Made by a program: the position numbers and the translations under genes
Notes under the pieces: model-generated
Databases searched by the model: none
The model's input: the letters and a program-made list of their open reading frames with translations, nothing else
What the model was told of the DNA's origin: nothing
NCBI GenBank assembly: GCA_006538405.1
Contig: BJKQ01000005.1
Location: 2,356,001 to 2,420,000 of the forward strand
DNA from: Hansfordia pulvinata
Lineage: Eukaryota > Ascomycota > Sordariomycetes > Xylariales
Direction of reading: 5' to 3'
Length of the DNA: 64,000 nucleotides
Shown here: piece after piece, positions 1-12,342 of the stretch
Layout of the letters: every line of letters starts with the position of its first letter
How positions within the stretch are numbered: position 1 is the first letter of the stretch

Positions 1-3000
1 GGCTGCAGAGACAGCCACAGCGTGACACGGTCACGCCGACAGCCCCGAGACTGGGCGTGCTGCTTCTGCGAGTACGAGTACCTGGCTGACTTGGCACCAA
101 CACCTTGTTAATCTCTTCAGCCGACAATCGGGTGCGAAGTATTGGCATCAGAAGATGTAGGTATACCTAAGTGACTGGCCGTCAACATCTACGATGGCCA
201 TCCATAGGTATAGGTACTTGGGGATTGCCAGCTTCGCGAGTCCGCTCTCTCGCCCTGCGTTGCAAATACGCCAGGCCTACCTGCATAACCAGTCACCTGG
301 AGCTGCTGCGGTTATGCGCGCACAGAGGGGCATACGAGGACTGGCAGTATGAGGGCGCAAGCAAAGAGGTGCTCTGACGAGTGGGAACACGGGACAGCAA
401 CAAAAACAAGCAGAACAGGAAGGAAAAAGAAAAAGTGACGTCGCGGGGGACCGAAACGGTGACGCAGACAGGCCGCCCGTTCGGGAAGATCTGGTGTTTC
501 TCATCCTGGCGCTATTGCGCAAGAGGAATGATGATCAGGGTCTGGGTCAATGTCTGGGTGTCTACATCCATGGACGCGGCAGCTGCTTGAAACGAGGTAT
601 CGTGGCGTTCCGGGTACAGGTACCTACTTTTCTTAGTCTGGGTTTTTGTCAGATACGAGTACTTTTCACATTAGGCACCGGACAGGTAGACACAGTACAA
701 CTCTGCGCTGGCCCAGACCGGTGCCCGTCGAGAAACATTGCCCTGATCATGCCCATGAGGCTATCAGATGGGAAAGCACAGCGTTGGTCGCCGTGATGGA
801 GATCCACGATGCTGACAGCCCCTCTCGGATCTGGGATGGTTTCGTCTCAGGTCTGTAGCATGGGCCTTTCGTCGCTGAGAGCCTCAGGGCGCCTTTCGTC
901 GCTGAGAACCTCGAGGCGGGAACTCGGCGATACGCCCTCTCGTGGATTGGCGCCGAGTGGCTGATACTCGTAGATCGGCCTCACTGCCACCACAACGTGC
1001 TCGAGGCTTCGCCTCCAGCCAGGAGTGCCAAACGGGCACCATTGATGAACCGTGGGCCGCGCCCCCGCCAGATCGCGCTACAAATAGGCACGATTGAACG
1101 TAAGGAGGAAATGGTCCTGGCTTGCGGGGGACAGGACGGCGTTGCGAGGCTCCAGCTGCAACCGCGCGGGCTTCTCCTCCAGTACCCGTGCTCCTACCTA
1201 CGTGCGGGACGCTGGGTACTCAAGGTACCTCTGGCACGGCGGCCAGGTCCCTCTCGCTCAGGTACGGCGCAAGGAATCTGGCGTGCCTAGAAGTTCGCGG
1301 AGGGTAGGTACCTCCCACCAAGTCCCGTGGCAGTGGGAGGAGGCTGCTGTTGATTGTGCTCGTACATCGTGGGAAACGACCCATCGTCGTGGTCGACGGG
1401 CACGGAGTATCGCATGCTCGTAGGATATCCATGTGTACGTACTCATAAACTCATCAGCCGCGGCCTCGCCCGGGTCATCGGTGCCGCCAAGCTGTCATCG
1501 CCGCCATAGTTTTTCTTCCGTGCAACTCGCGAACGTTAATGCCAGCAGCAGCAGCAGGACGACCGGCGATCCCCAGGCCGAGCGCCTGATCCATGCGCCC
1601 AGAAAAGAGCAACGTATCGAGTACGAGTGATCGTGCTGGTACGCCGGGCGCGGGCGGCTTCGAGCCACCCACCGTACAAGTCGATACCGTACCCGGATCG
1701 CCAGCTTTGCCCGCGTTGCCAGGTTTAGCCGTCATTTACGCTGGGCGCCTTGTGCCACTTGATGTTGTATGACCAGTCGAGTTCGACTCGCTTCGCTGCT
1801 GCTCGCCACGCTACCAGCCTCACAGGAAGTGGCCAAACACCCCTTACCAACAAGGGCAAGCTCTTGGCCTGGCACCGGCACGAAGCAGATGAGTCCCTTC
1901 TAGCCCAGAAGCCATCTAGTAGCCATGCAGAAAATGCGTCGTGCCGCGTACCAATAGATACTGCTTGGTTTTATCGCAAGGTTGATGCGTTGCCCTCAAA
2001 ACCTGTGGCGAATCAAGGACCAGCACACTCGTACATGGGCTCTGCAGCCATGCGAGCAACCAATGTCGTCTGTAGAAAAAGGAATGAGAATTGGTAACGG
2101 ACCCCGGTGCTGTACCACTGATGACGTAGCAAATGGGATGGGCCAGGCCCTGGGCGAACCAGAGGCTCGCTTCCCAGGTCGCCGACTGATTCTACCCGGC
2201 GAGTCGAGGTCGGCCACGCCGCCATCGCGATGTGCAGGTAGACGTCTTGGTTCCTTGCCTGCGGCGGCCCGGTCATCCAACCGAGGCTCCCCGTGGCGCC
2301 GTCGCGTACGCGTAGAGACGGCAAGATCTGGCGGCTTGCCTCACATCGGCGTAGATGGCTTCCGGCTACTCCTAGTCAGCCATGCCAGCCCTCCCAGAGG
2401 ATCGACTCGGCCTCACGAATGAGCTCCTGAACCCCCAAGTGCCAGAAGATAGCCAGCCTGCGGTTGACTGGGCGCCTCCACGCGTAGGTGTCCGTGGGTG
2501 CAGTCGCCTCTGCGTCGCCTGACGTGCGAAACACGCAGCCCGCGCTGAGAGATCGGCTGCGTTGACATGTTAGCGTCATCGTCATCTCTTTTCCTCGACG
2601 CCGCACTCCGTAATTGCGGGGCAGACGGAAAGCCGGTTCAGGATGCGCTCCTCTGGTCGCGGTAATGATTGACCGGAGCAAAGGCCCCCCCCAGTGACGC
2701 CTGTCCCTGTTACGCCTGTGTCCCTGTGTCCCTGTTACGAGTACACATGTCTGTCGGGCAGATGATCGGTGCGATCCAGAACGCCCACGTCAGGCCATCT
2801 TCCATGTGCGACCGAGGGCCCCTTCGGGCTACGACGAGTACTGACTGTGACTGCTTATTGATGTATGTGCGCACAGCTTGGCTGGTACGGCTGGGTCGTA
2901 CGAGTAGACAGTCGCTTCGAACGGGGCGGCTCTTGAGTGTCAGTGACTGTCGCTCAAGCTGATAGGCATGTGTTTTCGAGGAACCGAGCAGTTGCGACTT

Positions 3001-5549
3001 GGAGAGGTGCCCAGGCATTCCTTTCATTGATTGATGCATGGCTTGCTGGCTAAGGCCGTCCTCGAATTCAGGTCTGAGCCGGACCTGCGTTCTGTGCCCG
3101 CGATCGTCGTCTATCCGTGGTGCTCATTTCCTCTACCTTGGCGTTTACAGGGCTGTTCGTATCTGGCCAGCCAGCCACTCAGCGTGCCAGGGCTTGGACT
3201 GGTTTGACAGGAACCACAGACAAGAGCACGAATGCTATTCGCCCCGGCGTACAGCTGGATCGTCTCGATAGACAGGAGATCCGCGATCGGTGCGGAGTCT
3301 TGGAACCGTTCGCGATACTCGACGAGCCTGACCGGGCCCAAGACGGACGACGGCAGGAACAACAGACAAAGACCATTCGAGAGGATGCGAAATGTCCTCG
3401 GGATTTCGAAAATGCCATCTGAGTCGCGCTGGCTCCATCCGCCCACGCTCCTGCGGACCTCTGGAAGGCAGCCAGGCGAAGACTGTGTGGGGCGGAAATG
3501 AGCCGGCGCGCAAGCAAGCTTGGAAAACGGTGCCATGACGTTGATGGTCGCGTCATGAACGGCTGCGGGCGCCCCGAGGCAGAGTCGCCAAAAGAACGTA
3601 TCGTGGTGATTGGTCGGTGGGCCCGAAGCCTTGCATCATCCGTCCAGGCGGCCCCCGGAGCGCGGGTCAGGGGGGCCTGTCATTCCCCCACGACAGCCCG
3701 GCCGACCGCTCTGTGCCGAGCGAGGGTGCTGGCGGCCCCAGGACAGACACGAGGGAAAGACTTGCGGCCGTTGGCAGAGATGCCATCGTCCAATACCCGG
3801 ACTGGACGGCGATGGGTGGTTGGACGGTTTGTGCAGAATCGAGTGTTGGTCCGTCGGGGGGTGGGCGTGGAGGAGCTGTTCGGTTCCATGGTTCGCCTGT
3901 CCGCCGCTGACGATGCGGACATGCGGACTGTCCTCCCGACGGCGGCTCGCCGGCCACGCTGGGCCTGGGGAATCGCGACATGACAAGGAGGGTGCGGTGC
4001 GCCGGGGTGGGCGACGGGTGGCCTGGATCTCGACTGCATGCTGATGTCATGTGCCCTGCTGCCCTCAATGGTGGTGGTGGAGGTGGTGGTTGCGTTGCGG
4101 TTGTGGCAGTGGCCGTGCACGCCACGGTCGTCGGCAGGCCAGCCAGCCAGCTCCAGGCGATGGCGGGTGCTCGTGTCGGAGCCATGGCTACCTTACCGTG
4201 CTTACCTATGGCTGGCTGGCATACCCGTACGCACAGCACGGCCGCTTGTGGGTGGAGCGCGCAGGCTGGCAAATCCAAGATTGATCGTGTCTGGCATTGA
4301 GCGGGCGCCGTTCTGCTGAAATCAGTCAACAGGGCGGCCCCCAGGAGGAAAAGCTCCTGAGGAGTGGGGGGATGGAAGTGCCCACCGCGCGACAACCAAC
4401 AGCCGGTACTTTCAGCGATCTACCACGTGCTGCGGTACTCTCACCGTTGCAGTTTGGATACGGACTGGTGCACCAGGCGCAAGGGCGATAAATCGTACGG
4501 TGGTACGGACTTGCACGAGGTGCCGCTCGAAGCCGCGACACTCCACATGCAATGTATCCGTACCTGGGCCTCGACAAAGATCCATGTGTGGATTGGGCGT
4601 GGGATTCCGAGATTCGCAACGTCCCCACCAACTGTCTGAGGATATCGCGGCTTAGGCGCGAGTACATTTCTCATCAAGAACTGAACATGGCGTCGCGGTG
4701 TTGACTCTCGTGCCACAGCAGCTACCTCTCATGAGCGCCTACGAGTAAACACCTCCAGATGGATGTAGGTAGGGAGGTTACCTGACAGAGGTACTTGTTC
4801 GTTGGTTAGGTGCCTGCATGTAGGAAATGGCAGAAAATACACCGCGAAGCTGGACATCCATCTCTACATGTGCCTAGGTGTCTACATGTAGTGCCTCTGA
4901 GCAAGTACCTGCATGTACCTTTTAGCACGAGCCAGGAGGTACTTGGGCGCGCAGGAGCAGGCGCCACTGGCCACTGCGCAGGGATTGTACGACATGACTT
5001 CATGACGTCAGTTCCGCTCTGGACCCTGAATCTTTTGCACCCCACCTGCCCATGTTTTTTTCGTGGCCGGCACCAAGGACTGCTCCGGGGGTGATTTGGG
5101 GCTACTGCGAGTACTCGTACTCGGCAGTACCCAAGTACTCCTGTATCCAGGCAATGGATGGACGCGGGAACGGGCCTCACTTCACTGCCCTCCATAACAG
5201 CTGGATGTACACTACGACCATTACTCACAGCAGTCACACACCACCCGACACCATGGGCAGCGCATCAGCGCCACCATCGCCAACGCCGCCGTCGCCGCTG
5301 CGGGGCTGCTCCCACAATCTCCATCCCGCCTCCCGGCCGTGGACGGAGCCTTTCTAACTTTATCTCCCCGCCTCGGCTATCTGCTCACTACCAAATTCAA
5401 CATCTACCCCGGACACGTGGTGGCCGGGCATGTCCCTGGCAATCGAGTCTTGACTAGCTTGGGAGCCAATCCCGTCTTCTCTCTTCTGCCTGGATCACCT
5501 GTTCGGCACATGCTTGTCGATAACGTAAGCGACCAGTCTGCGATACGGC
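1..5549. other. Intergenic region, no supported gene
   Basis: I see no conserved coding block, tRNA or transposon here. Open frames are short and overlap on both strands without recognisable motifs. The stretch carries many copies of TACGAGTA or its complement (starting at 73, 654, 965, 2736, 2899, 4740, 5112) and scattered GGTACCT-like words, plus a GGT-rich simple stretch around 4068-4095. A diverged gene or non-coding transcript cannot be excluded. Confidence 0.6.
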
Positions 5550-6240
5550 CTACCATGGTCCCCACCAAGAAACCCGAGGCTTGCTGAGCTGCCTGCCAAT
5601 GCCTGCAGCCCGACTCGACTCTACGGCGTCAGCTCTCCCTTTTCTTGGTTTACTCGAGGGCAGGTTGAGCCTCAGCATGTCGCTGCGTGCCAGGAACTCG
5701 TCAAACGACACCTGCTTGGCCCCGCCGGCGTTCCCCGGTGCCGGAGTCGCTTGCGGTGTCGCGTTTGGCTGCTGTGCCGACAACGTCGACGCAGTTGTTG
5801 AAGCCCCACAGCGCCTCAAGGATCACGAATGTGGCTGCGTCTGCCGTGGCCACGTCGACGGATTTGTGGTGGTGTCTTTCTAGGACAGTGGGAGATACGG
5901 ATTCCCCGGGCTATACGGGCGGCCACGTCCAGCGCCTGTTTCCGTTGCGAACCAAGTATCGTTAGTCAGCCCCGCGCAGAGCGACTTTCGATATGATGGG
6001 CGGGGACGTCCGTATCCTCACTGACTGTAGTGCGCAGTAAAACTGACGACCTGGAGGAGGTTGAATTCTAGCTCGCCGGCGTGCTTGTTAGTCGTAGGGA
6101 GCCTAATCAGCTTGCGAGACCGCCGTCATGGCGTTGAGCTTGCCCCTCCTACATTCATCGAAGACCTTGGCGCCGGTGTGCGCGGCGAGGACCACGAGCT
6201 CGGCCAGATCCGAGAGGGTTCCCCATGCCTCTACCGCGGT
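5550..6240 (-). pseudogene. Coding-like fragments, possible gene relic
   Basis: Three stretches on the minus strand look protein-coding but do not join into one frame. One block runs from about 6239 to a TAG at 6103-6105; its translation includes LSDLAELVVLAAHTGAKVFD and it is preceded by a plausible acceptor (CTGATCGCTCAG). A second, about 5890-5770, includes ATFVILEALWGFNNCVDVVG. A third, from about 5760 to a stop at 5550, includes KQVSFDEFLARSDMLRLNLP. I do not recognise the family. It could be a decayed gene downstream of the kinase gene, or a gene whose exons I cannot join. Confidence 0.25.
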
Positions 6241-6662
6241 GCTGAGCGATCAGGGTCAGCGGACAGATCCGCGCCGACCTTGGCTCTCAGGCCGGGCGGA
6301 TGAACGGGAGGGGAGCAGGGGAACAGGGCCTGCGCGGGATTCTAGCTGCCCAGACAAAGTGTCTCTACGGCGCCCACTTAGATATGCTCTCAACGTGATG
6401 GTCGATTCTCGGCAAAGATAGGGGCTAGGGCTTCGTCCTCTTATCAACCGTGAGTATCGCTGGCAGTCCGAGCAGGACAGCAGGCCCAGAGTGCAACGCG
6501 GGAAATCCCATGAGGTCCTAGTAACTATGACAATAAGCTGGGGCGACGCCCTCATGTGTTTCTTGAATGCTTTGTGATTCGCAATCACTCTAGTGTGTAC
6601 AGCTTATATCTGGTCTGCTCTCTGCCATCTCCTGGCAGGACTCGGGAGCTCTTCAAAACTCG

Positions 6663-7640
6663 TCAGGTCATCTTTTTGAACTGATCTCTGAGACTTTCCA
6701 CGCCTTTGATGACATCCGTGTCAGGCCCCGGACCCCTGAACTGTGTCTTGGAAAAATCAATCCACTTGACATTGCACATCTTGGCAAGGTCGCCGGACTT
6801 GACTGCCTTTTCCAAGGCGTTCTTGTCGCCCTCCATGACCACGAGCAGACTTGACCCGGTCGATCTGGTCTCGACGTCCTGCAGAGCGCGCTGGATCTTC
6901 TCTATGCGGGCGGCGATCGCCTCGGCCACCGACTGGCCGAGCTTCGCGTCCACTCCCGCCTTCTCGTTCGACGTGAACGGCTGGATCACCGAGCTGAAGA
7001 AGTTGGTCTTCCGGACTTTGGCGCGCAGCCAGTACCGGTCCATCTTCTGGTAGCGGTTGTTGCCCAGGTAGATCTTCATGCCCTCGACGCCAACGTGCAT
7101 CGAGCTCTGCGTCGTCAGCCGAGAGACCGCTCCCTGTCTCAGCTTCTTGAGACGGCTCGGCTCGTCGGCCTGGGCCAGCCTGGACCCTAGTTTCGCGTCC
7201 AGGATGTTGGGGTGGACGAAGCCGAATGACAGATTCTGGAGAACTGCCGCTTTGCTGTATCGGCCGGGGGATTTCCCCCAAATCTCGGCTTGCATCTTCT
7301 GGTCCAGGTCGACAGCTGTCTCGAAAGCGGGCATGTGCTCGGTCAGGTCCGGATGCCTGAGCCGTGCCGTTTGGTAGAACTCCACCTCCTCCGGCTCGCA
7401 CGGTTTCAAGATCCATTCGCCTGTCGCGTCGCACATGATGCCGCCACTGTAGAGGTTCCTCGGTGTAAGTAGGGTACGCCAAGGGAGGGGCTCGGGACTT
7501 GCACGTGGTGTCCCAGGGCCATGATCTTACTGTCCAGCCACGCTGTCGCATGGTTTCCACGTCTTCCCGGCAGCCTGGAAGCAGGCAGTGGGCCGCAGAA
7601 GCGTCAAGACCGCGAGGCTGCGAAACGAGTTGATCCGCAT
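6663..7640 (-). CDS. Inositol polyphosphate kinase (IPK/Arg82 family)
   Basis: The predicted product is a 297-residue ATP-dependent inositol phosphate kinase of the IPMK/IP6K family. Exon 1 is 7640-7531 and exon 2 is 7446-6663. The 84-bp intron (GTAAGA...CTACAG) has a TACTTAC branch-like site. Splicing joins VAGH to GGIMCDATGEW, the usual start of the family fold. The family signature PNILDAKLG lies at about residues 116-124, the SSLL motif at 235-238, and the metal-binding IDFSK (Asp267) sits before the GPGPD tail. Without exon 1 an internal Met at 7436 would be taken as the start. The N-terminus is short and mildly hydrophobic (LAVLTLL), so a secretory leader is conceivable but weak. Whether it acts as multikinase or IP6 kinase is not decided by sequence. 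Confidence 0.85.
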
Positions 7641-7699
7641 TTCGGACAATTACTGTTGATAGATCTGCCGACAGCAGCACGGCGAGGGACGCGACATGG

Positions 7700-7760
7700 A
7701 AAGTTTATATATATATAAAAATATAGAAATGAATATTTTTTGATATATATAGTTTTCTTG
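7700..7760 (-). promoter_or_regulatory. AT-rich TATA-bearing promoter block
   Basis: A block of TATATATA and A/T runs lies 60-120 bp upstream of the kinase start codon at 7640. It stands out sharply from the GC-rich surroundings and is well placed for a core promoter on the minus strand. Assignment is by position only. Confidence 0.4.
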
Positions 7761-8765
7761 CGGCCGCATCTACCGTGGCTATGGTTTGTAAAAGAAACGC
7801 TCAACTCGTTCAGATCACTAACGTTGCTTCCAGTCCCTCTTTCAGCCAAATCCCGAATGTCCCGCCGCGTCCTGAAATAGGTCGGATAAATGCGAGCGAC
7901 TCGGGCCTGGCTCGCCGACGCAGGATTTTGCCTCTGGAGTACGGGGTGTTGGAAGGATCACACAGAGCAAATGAGTGAAATTGTTGTTTGCCGTCCACCC
8001 CTAATGGCTCCGTCCCCCATCCGAGGCGTCGGGGATTAGAATCATCCGACGGATCTAGCATACTGTCACTGCCACCAGGCCGACTGAATGCCAAGTCTAC
8101 ACGTGGAAAAGAAGACCTCCCAGACTTGGTGACCAACATCCTCGCAGTCATTCGGCTTCAGGCTCGTTCGCTGCTTCGCGAGCGCGCCCGCTGGCTGCTC
8201 ACCCGCTCACTGCCGAGTCACCTACCTACGTGAAGGTGGGTGCGTATGGAGTCAACCGCAGCCGCGTACAAAGGTTCGCCACCTCACCGACCCCCAGGGC
8301 CGTCACTACTCACTGCTGTGCAATGGATACATGTAGCAGCGGTCTTTTATCGGTCATCCATATCGCTGAACGGGCCGTTACTCTTCCGCAGCAATCGAGG
8401 CTCCGAGTTGATAGGAACCAACCGGCCATATACCTCAGGTAAGTAGGTAAGCAACTGCGCCCTTTTAAGTTCTTAAGAGATGAATTCCTATAACGCTAGC
8501 AGCCATGACATACGGCTCATGTTCATCAATGCCCGTCGCCGACACGGAAGTCTACTCGTACACGTTGCCAACACGGGGACCTGCTTTGCCCGCCTCTTCC
8601 TGATTGTGCATTTCGTGCATCCTCCGGCCTCCTCGGCGCCGTCAATGTGTGACGCAACCGCCTCCGTCGGGGAGGGACGTCTCGTTACGTCGCCGACGAA
8701 GACAGTAAGGAAGTTGTGAGAACTACAAGTTAAGAGCGGCGCATCAAACTATATTTGTAAAAAAA
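7761..8765. other. Intergenic region left of the mariner element
   Basis: No gene is recognised in this kilobase. It contains one TACTCGTA at 8553-8560. The final bases before the transposon are A/T-rich. Confidence 0.5.
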
Positions 8766-8797
8766 TCACGCGGTGGTGCAAATTACGTTCGCGCCCA
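8766..8797 (+). repeat. Left terminal inverted repeat of mariner element
   Basis: The 32-bp sequence starting TCACGCGGTGGTGC matches the reverse complement of 10103-10134 with one T/C difference. Confidence 0.92.
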
Positions 8798-8927
8798 CCC
8801 TAATTTTAAAGTACCCTAACAAAACAAGCCTACTGCCCAGCCCCCCCCCCCCCCCCCCTCTTCCCCCTTCCCTTCAACCTTCCATTTCACCTTCAATTCT
8901 ACACCAAAAAAATCAAAAAAATCATCC

Positions 8928-10049
8928 ATGTCTTCTCCTGCCAATTCTCTGCATAATGACACCACTCAGCATCTTACTACACCTACCAGGGCCCGGATTT
9001 TAAGAGCCCATACCTTTGCACTCAGTATTAGAGCCCTTACTTTAAGGGCTAAGATTGGCCAGCTTTTTAGGGCCAAAAAGAGGACTGCCCAGTCAATTAT
9101 TAAGTCCCAGGAAGCCAGGAGGCCTTACCATACTTCAGGGGACTCCAGGGGCAGGAGGAAGAAGCTCACAGAGGCCCAGCTGGACCATCTTACCTCTTTT
9201 ATTAAGAGGGAGGGGTTTAAAGCCAGAGCTCTTTCCTACCAGTCCCTTCTGGCAGAGTCTGGCCTAGAGATTGAAGCCTATAATACCACTATTAAGAAGG
9301 CCCTTCATTCTAAGGGCTATTACAAGTTCACAGCAGCCCAGACTGAGTTCACAAACTTTAAGGTGGCCCAGAAAAGGCTGGCATTTGTTAAGGTAATGCT
9401 AAAGCAATACCCTCAGCTAAAGGACTGGAAGCAGTTTATTTTTAGTGATAAGACACACTTCAAGTATAGCACATAGAGGCAGGCCTACATCATCAGGAAG
9501 CTTAGCCAGAGGACCCAGCCAGACTGCTTACAAGAGAAGCTTCAACCAGAAGACTAAAAGCATTATAGGGCCCATACTGCTGCATTCATTGGCTAAGACT
9601 TTAAGTTAAAGCTTTTATTCTATGAGGTCCTAAGGAACTCTAATAAAAAGATGACCATAAAGTGTTACACAGAAAAGGTGCTTCTTAAGCTGATCAAGCC
9701 TTTAACAGACCAGGGGGACTTCAGGATCCTATAAGAGGATAATGACTCTGGCCATGGTACTAGGCCTACTTCAATAGCAGCCTAATGGAAGGAGGATCAT
9801 GGAATAGGTTACCAGTTTAATACAGCCAGGTCTCCAGACCTTAATATTATTAAAAATGCCTGGTTAGCCCCTAAGGAATCCACAGCACAGCTAAGGACTT
9901 CCAGTAAGGAAGAGATCATGGAGGCTGCTCAAACTGGATAAGAAGGCCTATCACAAGATACTATCAATCAATAGGTGCTGTCTATGCCTGCCAGATTAAA
10001 GGCAGTCATTACAGTAAGTGGCAAGGCAATCAAAATGGATGGTTATTAA
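8928..10049 (+). pseudogene. Tc1/mariner transposase with seven in-frame stops
   Basis: One continuous frame of 374 codons runs from ATG 8928 to TAA 10047-10049 with no indel. It is interrupted by stops at 9474, 9555, 9594, 9732, 9783, 9939 and 9972. The N-terminal helix-turn-helix part is intact to residue 182. The first catalytic Asp is in FSDKTHF (residue 174) and the second in EDNDSGHG (about residue 271). The third acidic residue, expected in SPDLNPIE-type motifs, reads SPDLNIIKN, so Glu has become Lys (AAA at 9852-9854). All stops are TAA or TAG in places where Gln or Trp is expected, and the E-to-K change is a G-to-A in TpG context. This is the pattern of repeat-induced point mutation. 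The element is dead but young enough to have no indels. Confidence 0.9.
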
Positions 10050-10102
10050 GTAGGGTGGGTTTGAAGGGCCAAAGTGGTGGAATGTGTACATAATTTTACT
10101 AA

Positions 10103-10134
10103 TGGGCGCGAACGTGATTTGCACCACCGCGTGA
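10103..10134 (-). repeat. Right terminal inverted repeat of mariner element
   Basis: Inverted partner of 8766-8797, 31 of 32 bases identical. Confidence 0.92.
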
Positions 10135-11498
10135 AAATGCAGTGTAAAGGAGGAGTTTCAAGAAATAGAGATAATTAAGAAGACGGCAGTGGATGATCAG
10201 CATGGCCTTTAAAAGACTCTACGGTATGTAAGATGATGACCACCACGGATGGTGTGTAGTCGTGAATAAGGAAGGACAAGTTCGTTAAAAGAAAGAGAAG
10301 GGAATAGATTAATCAACAATCAGGGAAATGGCGGCTGGCTGCGTAAAGGCCTTTTTGAATAGGAGACATTCGGCCGACTCTCGTACAAGTTACAACTAGA
10401 ACGACATTGTGATTCGTGATGGATGGATTCGATAAGAGCTTCGGGAACGGAGATGATGGAGAGTGCGCGGAGATAAGGACGGGAATTACGTGGATTGGGT
10501 ACCACATCATGCCTCGAGTAGGTACGAGTATGTATGTACCCACATGCACCTTCCATTCATTACTATCTACGTCCACCTTCCCAAAATGGGTAACCTCATT
10601 AGCTATGGAGATACTGCATACATTCATGAGTATCTGTGTAGGTACATATTGAATGTAGAGTGCTACATAAGTGCATTGAAGCTCTTTTCATGCATAGAAT
10701 GGGGATCAAGGTTATGGGTATGGGGTAAACCGGGGTAAAGTCCAAACATTGACATCTCGATCCGTTTCTCTTCATCGACAACAACCACAAAGCCCCACCA
10801 ACTAACTGCCTTTCCTTATCTTACGTATCCACCTATCCTATCTACAGTACCACTTCTTGACCGCACGAGGATTCTCCGAGAAAGCTGACGAGCCGTGGCA
10901 GGGCGCAGCTGACTTGCTTCGCTCAAGCCTAGGAGACAACAGCCTGGGACCAAGTCGGCCGGGATGCTCGTACTCTTCACACCATGTCGAACCTCTCTCA
11001 TCAGCAACGTGGCTCAGCAGCGCGTACACGTATGCGACCGAGGCTCGGACTCGTAGGAATACTCGGCAGACATGCGTGGACAACTCCGTTGTTCAGTGTG
11101 AACCTGTCTGTCGTTCGTCAGGACCGTGGGCCCGGATCGACACTTGGGGATTCGAACAACCGCTGCCAAGGTTTGACCGACCGACAACTCTTCACGAAGC
11201 CACGAGCCAAGCGTGGCAAGCACAAGGAAGGCAAGCACTGAGGCACTATCTTGCTGCTGCGTCCACTCCACACCCAGTCGTTCTGTAACTACATGTGGAC
11301 TTGTTGACAACGGCGACGATGCATGCATGACGTGTGTGGTTGCAAAGCTGTCAGTGGCTAACCCGAAGATAGGTATTTCCTGGGGGAAATTGGCCCACCG
11401 AACATGAAGACAGGCCGGCGATGAGAGGACAAGGCCGGTCGGGCAGGTTGCTGATCATAGCCGGATATAAGCACATGGTGGTTGGCATTCTCCTGGCC

Positions 11499-11553
11499 CT
11501 TTCTTGGCCGTCTCTTGGCCGCTTCTTGGCCGCTTCTTGGCCGCTTCTTGGTC
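11499..11553. repeat. 11-bp tandem repeat, five units
   Basis: Five consecutive 11-bp units of consensus GCTTCTTGGCC. The middle units are identical and the outer units differ by one or two bases. Confidence 0.9.
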
Positions 11554-11820
11554 TCTTGGCAGCCACCGCAGCCTGGGCATGGATGAAGGCGGATGGCCTC
11601 TTGGCTCGCTGATAACAGTGGGACTTGACGCCCCCGGGCGGGTTACAACTTGAAGCTGGCACGGCTATCCGGCACACTCGTCGTGCCAGTTGCGTTCAGG
11701 ACGACAGATCGCGTATCACTCACTCTCCAGCGTCGCAGCTGCCCTGGTTGACGGGAAACCGTCGTAGCCAAGATCAAAATGCATTCACTTGACTGCCGGC
11801 AGTGGCTCGATCTGACATGC

Positions 11821-11847
11821 ACATCTGGCACATCTGGCACATCTGGC
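11821..11847. repeat. 9-bp tandem repeat, three units
   Basis: ACATCTGGC occurs three times in a row without change. Confidence 0.9.
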
Positions 11848-12335
11848 ACGTGCCTGGAACGGGACAGGGTCTCCTCTGCGACGCATGGACGACCTCTGGA
11901 AGCCGGACTGCTTTGCTAGAAGAAGACGGGGCCACTATGGACAGGGGAGAAGAAAAGTTCGATCCCTGCACGCCGTCCGCGCGCACGTCTGCTGTGGAGA
12001 GTCTGCTGCCGCCTCCTGCCCATGGGGTAGTAAGTGGCAAAATCTTGCCAGCTCTGCGATCGTCGTCGCCATTGCCGCCCGCACACTGCACACCTTTTTC
12101 TCGCGCACTCCTCGCTCTTCTCCGATGCCTGCGGGCAATGTGTTAGGGCGCAGGGCGAATACCGAGTCCGAAAGTGCTCTTTGCATGGGCTCCGCCAGGC
12201 GCAAAGGCTGCAGGTCGCGGGTGCTCGAGAAGGAACACTGCCCCCAAAGGAGCCTGCCGCGGCATGCCACGGCGTCTGGGAGCAAAAAGGGGGCGGCCCG
12301 GGCACTTTGATCAGACGAGAGACGAAGAAGCATGT

Positions 12336-12342
12336 TATATAA
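12336..12342 (+). promoter_or_regulatory. Candidate TATA box of antiporter gene
   Basis: TATATAA stands alone in GC-rich sequence about 280 bp upstream of the antiporter start, leaving room for a 5' leader. Positional inference only. Confidence 0.35.

Larger units (their letters stand above)
8766..10134 (+). mobile_element. Tc1/mariner-type DNA transposon, inactivated
   Basis: A 1,369-bp element is bounded by 32-bp terminal inverted repeats that differ at one position, and it encloses a full-length transposase frame. Similarity between the two ends stops at the T of TCACGCGG. The flanks just outside are A-rich, and I could not fix a clean TA duplication, so the true outer boundary may extend a few bases (a TA occurs at 8758-8759 on the left and at 10145-10146 on the right). 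An 18-nt C tract (8841-8858) lies between the left repeat and the transposase. The copy is non-autonomous because its transposase is broken. Confidence 0.9.

Noticed and set aside
8758..10146. TA dinucleotides as target duplication of the mariner copy
   Set aside because: They lie at unequal distance from the two inverted repeats (about 6 and 10 bases), so the duplication is not established.
11140..11175. GATTCGAAC box, resembling a tRNA T arm on the minus strand
   Set aside because: Flanks do not form a T stem, and no acceptor or anticodon arm can be drawn.
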